From NCBI RefSeq assembly GCF_036541405.1, contig NZ_JAZHFS010000005.1:124001-188000 (forward strand): a stretch of DNA of 64,000 bases, given 5' to 3'. Source of the stretch: Clostridium_AD frigoriphilum (GTDB lineage: Bacteria; Bacillota; Clostridia; Clostridiales; Clostridiaceae). The notes beneath the pieces were generated by a model. That model saw nothing but the letters and a program-made list of their open reading frames with translations, was not told the origin of the DNA and did no database searches. Position numbers and translations under genes: made by a program. Numbering within the stretch: the stretch's first letter is position 1; every line of letters starts with the position of its first letter. Below are positions 59,039 through 64,000 of the stretch, piece after piece.

Positions 59039-59341
59039 TTATTTTTTTGATTTCAAACGTTCTAATATAAGTTTATATCCATCGCTACCATAATTTAGTG
59101 CTCTATTGATTCTACTAATTGTGGCAGTGCTTGCGCCTGTAGCACCTGTGATGTCCATATATGTCCTTTTATCTGCAAGCATTGTTGCTATTTGAAATCT
59201 TTGTTCAAATGCCTTTATTTCGTTTATAGTGCATATATCCTCAAAAAATCTATAACACTCTTCTTTTGTTTGAAGGCTTAAAATACCTTCAAAAAGAAAA
59301 TCCATATCCTTACTTTCTAATTTTGAACTATATTCGCTCAT
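59039..59341 (-). CDS. YerC/YecD family TrpR-like protein
   Basis: A 100-residue helical DNA-binding protein of the TrpR/YerC superfamily. CTINEIKAFEQRFQIATML then GATGASTATISRINRALNYG is the conserved helix-turn-helix region. Its effector is not known. Two ATGs (59344 and 59341) follow GAGGTG; the second is better spaced. Often encoded near pcrA in Firmicutes, as here. Confidence 0.9.
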   Translation of the reverse strand: MSEYSSKLESKDMDFLFEGILSLQTKEECYRFFEDICTINEIKAFEQRFQIATMLADKRTYMDITGATGASTATISRINRALNYGSDGYKLILERLKSKK

Positions 59342-59441
59342 CATCCTTCACCTCTAATAATCATAGACTGCTTTAACTAATGTTCATTCATATTACTTAT
59401 ATACTAGACATCTTTTTTTATATAATAACTTTTTAAAATAT

Positions 59442-59480
59442 AAAAAAATGCAGTTTATTAAAATTATTTAAATAAACTGC
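59442..59480 (-). terminator. secG terminator
   Basis: GCAGTTTATT and AATAAACTGC are perfect arms, followed by ATTTTTTT on the minus strand, 45 bases after secG. Confidence 0.8.
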
Positions 59481-59524
59481 TCTAAAATCTAAAATATTTA
59501 TTAGTGTACCTAAACTATGATTAA

Positions 59525-59755
59525 TTATTTTACTACATTTAGCATTGCTATACAAAAAGTAAAACAAAGTGCAGAAACTACTGTAACTCGCGCTAGCATT
59601 GATTCAGCTGTTTTGGTTTTGTTTTTTGCAAAAAAAGTTTCCGAAGTCCCTCCTATAAGGCCACTTAGTCCATCTGTTTTACTAGGTTGCATCATAACTG
59701 AAACAATTATAGCAATTGACGATATAACCAATAAAACCATTATTAAAGTACGCAT
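59525..59755 (-). CDS. secG: Protein translocase subunit SecG
   Basis: A 76-residue membrane component of the SecYEG channel. Two helices (TLIMVLLVISSIAIIVSVMM and ARVTVVSALCFTFCIAML) flank QPSKTDGLSGLIGG and ETFFAKNKTKTAE, the family loop. AGGGGGTG precedes the ATG. It follows eno by about 230 bases, a frequent order in clostridia. Confidence 0.92.
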   Translation of the reverse strand: MRTLIMVLLVISSIAIIVSVMMQPSKTDGLSGLIGGTSETFFAKNKTKTAESMLARVTVVSALCFTFCIAMLNVVK

Positions 59756-59857
59756 ATGTACACCCCCTGTTTAATAAATACTTGACTATTTTAATATATT
59801 CTAAGGTATCTTACAATAAAATGTAATTTATCTACTTACTCCACCATCATTGCAAAA

Positions 59858-59895
59858 AACATAAAAATATATTTTTATCATTATATTTTTATGTT
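59858..59895. terminator. A+T-rich hairpin between eno and secG
   Basis: AACATAAAAATATA and TATATTTTTATGTT are perfect 14-bp arms. It may be a second end for the eno transcript. Confidence 0.4.
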
Positions 59896-59940
59896 AATTC
59901 TAACACAATTTCATTTAAAAATCCACCTTGACTTGAATAA

Positions 59941-59978
59941 AAAATAAGAGCATAGCCCTAAAGACTATACTCCTATTT
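59941..59978 (-). terminator. eno terminator
   Basis: AATAGGAGTATAG and CTATGCTCTTATT form the stem on the minus strand, followed by TTTTTATTC, just after the enolase stop. Confidence 0.75.
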
Positions 59979-59987
59979 CATTACTAA

Positions 59988-61283
59988 CTATCTTTTTATA
60001 TTATAAAATGCTTTTAATCCTCTGTATTCAGCTGCTTCTTCCAACTCTTCTTCTATTCTTAGAAGCTGATTGTATTTAGAAACTCTTTCACTTCTAGCTG
60101 GAGCACCAGTTTTAATTTGTCCTGCATTCATAGCTACAACTAAATCAGCTATTGAAGTATCTTCAGTTTCTCCTGATCTATGAGAAACTACTGCAGTATA
60201 TCCTGCACGCTCTGCCATTTCTATAGCATTTAAAGTTTCAGTTAGTGTTCCTATTTGATTTAATTTTATAAGAATTGAATTTGCAACTTTTTTATCAATT
60301 CCCATTTTCAATCTATCTGTATTAGTTACAAATAAGTCGTCGCCAACTAATTGAATTTTGTCCCCGATTTTATCTGTTAAGTATTTCCAACCATCCCAAT
60401 CTTCTTCAGCCATTCCATCTTCAATAGAGATTATTGGATACTTGTTAACAAGTTCTACATAATAATCAGCCATTTGTTCTGGAGTAAGTACTCTTCCCTC
60501 TGATGCTAAGTTGTACTTACCATCTTCAAAGAATTCAGATGCTGCTGGGTCAAGTGCTATAAATATATCTTTTCCTGGAACAAATCCAGCTTTTTCTATA
60601 GCTTCTATTATGATTTTTATAGCTTCCTCATTTGATGATAAATCTGGAGCAAATCCACCTTCATCACCAACACCAGTAGCAAGGCCCTTACTCTTTAATA
60701 ATGCTTTTAGTGCATGATAAACTTCTGCACTCATTCTTAAAGCTTCTTTAAATGATGTTGCTCCTACTGGCATAACCATAAACTCTTGAAGGTCTACATT
60801 ATTATCAGCATGGCTTCCACCATTTATAATATTCATCATTGGAACTGGTAAAACTTTAGCATTTACTCCACCAATATATTGATACAATCCAAGTCCTAAT
60901 GACTCAGCAGCAGCTCTTGCACATGCAAGTGATACTCCTAGAATTGCATTAGCACCAAGTTTTGCCTTATTAGGTGTTCCGTCAAGTGCTATCATTGCCT
61001 TATCAATTGCTACTTGGTCATATACATTCATTCCAACTAGTTCGTCAGCTATTATATTGTTTACATTATTAACAGCCTTTAAAACTCCTTTACCATTATA
61101 TAAATCTTTATCTCCATCGCGTAATTCTACTGCTTCAAATATACCAGTAGAAGCACCTGATGGTACTGATGCTCTTGCTATTGTTCCATCTTCGAGTGTT
61201 ACCTCAACCTCAACTGTTGGAAATGCTCTTGAATCTAAAATTTGTCTTGCAAAAATATCAATGATCTCAATAAAGTTTTTCAT
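59988..61283 (-). CDS. eno: Enolase
   Basis: Converts 2-phosphoglycerate to phosphoenolpyruvate. The 431 residues carry ARQILDSRAFPTVEVEV at the start, GVGDEGGFAPDL with the catalytic Glu, and LIKLNQIGTLTET and VVSHRSGETED (catalytic Lys and His region). TTGGAGGTAAGAT precedes the ATG. It is the last gene of the pgk-tpiA-gpmI-eno run. Confidence 0.97.
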   Translation of the reverse strand: MKNFIEIIDIFARQILDSRAFPTVEVEVTLEDGTIARASVPSGASTGIFEAVELRDGDKDLYNGKGVLKAVNNVNNIIADELVGMNVYDQVAIDKAMIALDGTPNKAKLGANAILGVSLACARAAAESLGLGLYQYIGGVNAKVLPVPMMNIINGGSHADNNVDLQEFMVMPVGATSFKEALRMSAEVYHALKALLKSKGLATGVGDEGGFAPDLSSNEEAIKIIIEAIEKAGFVPGKDIFIALDPAASEFFEDGKYNLASEGRVLTPEQMADYYVELVNKYPIISIEDGMAEEDWDGWKYLTDKIGDKIQLVGDDLFVTNTDRLKMGIDKKVANSILIKLNQIGTLTETLNAIEMAERAGYTAVVSHRSGETEDTSIADLVVAMNAGQIKTGAPARSERVSKYNQLLRIEEELEEAAEYRGLKAFYNIKR

Positions 61284-61442
61284 ATTATCTTACCTCCAAA
61301 TTTTTTATCTATGTTATTATTACCTAAGTTTAATCAATATAATCCTAAGTTAATAGAATTTAAACTAAACTTAGATAATATAATAGTTTGATTCAATTTT
61401 CATTTAGTTTAAAATTTAATGATATTTCAGCGATCCAGGAGA

Positions 61443-62972
61443 TTACTTAATTAAAGATTTCCCTGTCATTTCGCTAGGTACATCGAGCCCCATAACTTGT
61501 AGCATAGTAGGTGCAATGTCTGCAAGTATTCCACTCTCTTTTAAATCTTTACTGTGATTTGACACATATGTGAATGGAACTAAGTTTGTAGTATGTGCAG
61601 TCATTGGCTTACCTGATGAATAATCAATCATTTGCTCAGAATTTCCATGATCCGCTGTTATAAATACAGTTCCGTCTTTACCGAGTACTGACTCAACAAC
61701 TTTTCCAAGACATTCATCAACTGTTTCTATAGCCTTTTTAGCAGCTTCAAAAACTCCTGTATGGCCTACCATATCTGGATTAGCATAATTTAATATTATC
61801 ATGTCGTACTCATCTGTATCTAATCTTTTAAGTAACTCTGTAGTAACCTCGCGGGCACTCATTTCTGGCTGTAAGTCGTATGTTGCGACTTTTGGAGATG
61901 GAATTAATGCTCTATCTTCATTATCATTTGGAGCCTCAACCCCACCATTAAAGAAAAATGTAATATGAGCATATTTTTCAGTTTCAGCTATTCTTAACTG
62001 TTTTTTACCCATTTTACTAACATATTCTCCAAGTGTATTAGTGTAACTTTCTGGTGTATACGCAACATCAACATTTTCTATAGATAGATCATATTGAGTA
62101 GTACATACATAATTAAGCTTTAATGACTCTCTTTTAAAACCATCAAATACCTTATCATTTATTGCACGAGTAAGTTCGCGAGCTCTGTCTGGTCTAAAAT
62201 TAAAACATATTACAGTATCGTTATTACTAATAGCTGCAACTGGTTTATTATTTTCCATTATAACAGTTGGAAGAACAAATTCATCTGTCTTGTTATCATG
62301 CATAGCTTTTTTAACTGCCTCTATTGCTGATGTGTCTTTCTCACCTTTAGATAGGACCATAGCATTATATGCAAGTTCCACTCTTTCCCATCTCTTATCT
62401 CTATCCATAGCATAATATCTACCACAAATAGAAGCGATTTTACCAAGACCTATTTCATTCATATATTCTTCTATTTCTGCTATGTATTTAAGTGCTGAAC
62501 CAGGTTGCACATCTCTACCATCTAAGAACGCATGAACATAAACTTTTTTAGCACCTTTATCTTTAGCTAGCTTTATTAGAGCTTTCAAATGATCAATATG
62601 AGAGTGAACTCCTCCATCAGAAAGTAATCCTAAAAGATGAATTGAAGAATTCGTCTTTATTGCTTTATCTATTGCTTTGTTAAAAGCAACATTCGCAAAG
62701 AAGTCTCCTTCTTTGATTTCTTTTGTTATTTTTGTTAGTGCTTGATATATAATTCTACCAGCACCTATGTTTAAATGACCAACTTCTGAATTTCCCATTT
62801 GGCCCTCTGGAAGTCCTACTTCTAGTCCACTTGCAACTAATTTTGTGCTTGGGTATTTCTTTATTAACCTATCATAATTCGGTTTGCTTGCTGCAGCTAC
62901 TGCATTTCCATCAACGGTATTTGATAATCCAAATCCATCTAAAATCATTAGCATTACTGGTTTTTTTGACAT
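61443..62972 (-). CDS. gpmI: Phosphoglycerate mutase, cofactor-independent
   Basis: Interconverts 3- and 2-phosphoglycerate with two manganese ions. The 509 residues begin VMLMILDGFGLS with the metal Asp. EGQMGNSEVGHLNIGAG holds the phospho-serine, FLDGRDVQPGS is the linker block, and TADHGNSEQM and AHTTNLVPF are C-terminal metal sites. The catalytic serine is in place. GTGGGGGG precedes the ATG. Confidence 0.97.
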   Translation of the reverse strand: MSKKPVMLMILDGFGLSNTVDGNAVAAASKPNYDRLIKKYPSTKLVASGLEVGLPEGQMGNSEVGHLNIGAGRIIYQALTKITKEIKEGDFFANVAFNKAIDKAIKTNSSIHLLGLLSDGGVHSHIDHLKALIKLAKDKGAKKVYVHAFLDGRDVQPGSALKYIAEIEEYMNEIGLGKIASICGRYYAMDRDKRWERVELAYNAMVLSKGEKDTSAIEAVKKAMHDNKTDEFVLPTVIMENNKPVAAISNNDTVICFNFRPDRARELTRAINDKVFDGFKRESLKLNYVCTTQYDLSIENVDVAYTPESYTNTLGEYVSKMGKKQLRIAETEKYAHITFFFNGGVEAPNDNEDRALIPSPKVATYDLQPEMSAREVTTELLKRLDTDEYDMIILNYANPDMVGHTGVFEAAKKAIETVDECLGKVVESVLGKDGTVFITADHGNSEQMIDYSSGKPMTAHTTNLVPFTYVSNHSKDLKESGILADIAPTMLQVMGLDVPSEMTGKSLIK

Positions 62973-62998
62973 TTATTTTCCCCCCACTAATTGTTTCT

Positions 62999-63034
62999 AA
63001 AAGCAATACACATTTCTGTGTATTGCTATTTTTT
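62999..63034. terminator. Hairpin between tpiA and gpmI
   Basis: AGCAATACACA and TGTGTATTGCT are perfect arms around a 5-base loop with T runs on both sides. Confidence 0.6.
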
Positions 63035-63090
63035 GTAATTTGTTATAATTATAATTAACCAACCAATATGGCCAGCTATTTTAGTAGATG

Positions 63091-63126
63091 AAGCTACTTT
63101 AGTAAACGAATTCGCTAAAGTAGCTT
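63091..63126. repeat. Perfect 12-bp inverted repeat after tpiA
   Basis: AAGCTACTTTAG and CTAAAGTAGCTT surround 12 bases including GAATTC. It may end or process the tpiA transcript. Confidence 0.45.
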
Positions 63127-63141
63127 TGTCTAAAAAACAAC

Positions 63142-63888
63142 TTAGTAGTTTACTATTCCAGCGAAGTCTTGTGCCTTAAGGCTAGCTCCTCCGATTAAAC
63201 CACCATCTATATCTGATTTAGCCATTTGTTCTTTTATAGTTGATGGTTTAACAGAACCACCATATTGAATTCTAACTTTTTCAGCTACTTCACTACCAAA
63301 CATAGCTCCAACAGTTGCTCTTATAAATGCAATTGTCTCATTAGCTTGATCAGCAGTTGCAGTTTTACCTGTTCCTATAGCCCAAATTGGTTCATAAGCA
63401 ATAACTAATTTTTCCACTTGCTCTTTTATAAGTCCTTCTAAATCTAATTTTACTTGACTTGCTAAAACTTTTTCTGTAATATTTCCTTCTCTATCACTAA
63501 GAGTTTCGCCTACACAAAGTATAGGAATGATATTATGGCTATAAGCAGCTTTAAGCTTTTTGTTTACAGCTTCATCTGTCTCATTGAAATATTGTCTTCT
63601 TTCACTATGTCCAATTATAACATAATCAACACCAATATCTTCTAACATTCCTGGAGAAACTTCGCCTGTAAAAGCACCACTTTCTTCATAAAACATGTTT
63701 TGAGCTCCAACCTTTATATTTGTACCCTTAGTTGCTTTTATTACTGCATCTAAACATAAAAATGTAGGGCAAACCACAACATCACATTTTGCATCTTTAA
63801 CTAATGGTTTCATTTCCTCAATTAAAGTTACAGCCTGCGCTACAGTTTTATTCATCTTCCAATTTCCTGCAATTATACCTTTTCTCAT
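63142..63888 (-). CDS. tpiA: Triose-phosphate isomerase
   Basis: Interconverts dihydroxyacetone phosphate and glyceraldehyde 3-phosphate. The 248 residues have IAGNWKMNK (catalytic Lys), IGHSERR (catalytic His), AYEPIWAIGTGKTAT (catalytic Glu and loop 6) and QYGGSVKP. ATG at 63888 follows GGGAGG; an ATG five codons up overlaps the site. It could also process dihydroxyacetone phosphate made by DhaKLM. Confidence 0.97.
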   Translation of the reverse strand: MRKGIIAGNWKMNKTVAQAVTLIEEMKPLVKDAKCDVVVCPTFLCLDAVIKATKGTNIKVGAQNMFYEESGAFTGEVSPGMLEDIGVDYVIIGHSERRQYFNETDEAVNKKLKAAYSHNIIPILCVGETLSDREGNITEKVLASQVKLDLEGLIKEQVEKLVIAYEPIWAIGTGKTATADQANETIAFIRATVGAMFGSEVAEKVRIQYGGSVKPSTIKEQMAKSDIDGGLIGGASLKAQDFAGIVNY

Positions 63889-63966
63889 AAAAAAACCTCC
63901 CAATATTTCTTTGTAATCGGTAAAACATATATATTCAAAACTTTAAAGTAGCATAGTTTTATTTAC

Positions 63967-64000
63967 CTATTTATCTGTAAGAGCTTCAATTCCTGGTAAT
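63967..64000 (-). CDS. pgk: Phosphoglycerate kinase, last residues only
   Basis: The minus strand ends with LPGIEALTDK and a stop, the usual C terminus of Pgk (LPG-x-EAL). The next gene is tpiA at 78 bases, the classic order. Only ten codons are visible. Confidence 0.75.
   Translation of the reverse strand, partial: LPGIEALTDK

Overview
The window is a piece of a low-G+C Gram-positive chromosome, most likely Clostridium sensu stricto. The evidence is the A+T-rich coding sequence, strong AGGAGG-type ribosome binding sites, a pyruvate formate-lyase activase, a ferredoxin-fused nitroreductase, a PyrR-type pyrimidine leader combined with a pyrI regulatory subunit, an ACR3/ArsA/ArsD arsenic set, and a pgk-tpiA-gpmI-eno glycolytic order with secG nearby. 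I cannot fix the species. No phage, CRISPR array, rRNA or complete insertion sequence was seen.

Layout. 1-676 is the 3' part of pflA, followed by about 670 bases of degenerate inverted and direct repeats. 1345-4062 is a TetR regulator and a 2-enoate-reductase-like flavoenzyme with visibly higher G+C, probably acquired. 4425-11735 is mixed accessory DNA: a metallo-beta-lactamase fold hydrolase, a DsbA-like oxidoreductase facing an HxlR regulator, a dead TetR gene, a ferredoxin-nitroreductase, an SDR, an AEC permease, a Cys-rich pentapeptide repeat protein, and two membrane proteins. 12072-18104 is the complete pyrBICFKDE operon with a PyrR attenuator. 18584-20688 is dhaKLM, the PTS-dependent dihydroxyacetone kinase. 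21754-22610 holds nine tRNA genes. 22845-27472 has rdgB, a phosphoesterase, a hypothetical helical protein and a solute-binding lipoprotein.

27843-35979 is an arsenic island of three transcription units: arsR-arsD-arsA-acr3-arsC; marR-arsM-arsN1-like acetyltransferase; and, on the other strand, a second arsR with a DUF318/ArsP-type permease and a small redox protein. Together these reduce and export arsenate/arsenite, methylate arsenite, and may acetylate or expel organic arsenicals. 36020-37785 holds a NifX-like protein, an Mrp/NBP35 ATPase and a DUF134 regulator that share a repeated upstream motif. 38030-40160 is a split chromate transporter with a divergent LysR.

40303-43801 is a sulfane-sulfur operon: a rhodanese, an ArsR/SqrR-like sensor, a four-domain CoA-disulfide-reductase/rhodanese/TusA/DsrE protein and thioredoxin. 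A second sulfur pair at 47347-48343 has CsoR/CstR-like operators. Between them lie a two-component system, a SHOCT-like membrane protein and a secreted protein. 48456-50395 is a graveyard of a zinc ABC transporter. 50436-53715 is btuFCD under a cobalamin riboswitch. 53810-64000 is housekeeping: another ArsR, ligA, pcrA, a TrpR-like protein, secG, and eno-gpmI-tpiA-pgk.

Part 2 highlights: a roughly 230-bp palindromic element present twice, each copy just after a stop codon and in the same orientation to that gene; a cysteine-rich MarR in front of arsM; a candidate DUF134 motif; CstR-like operators with no regulator gene in the window; a shared operator between the live and dead TetR loci; and a small ORF between the B12 riboswitch terminator and btuF.
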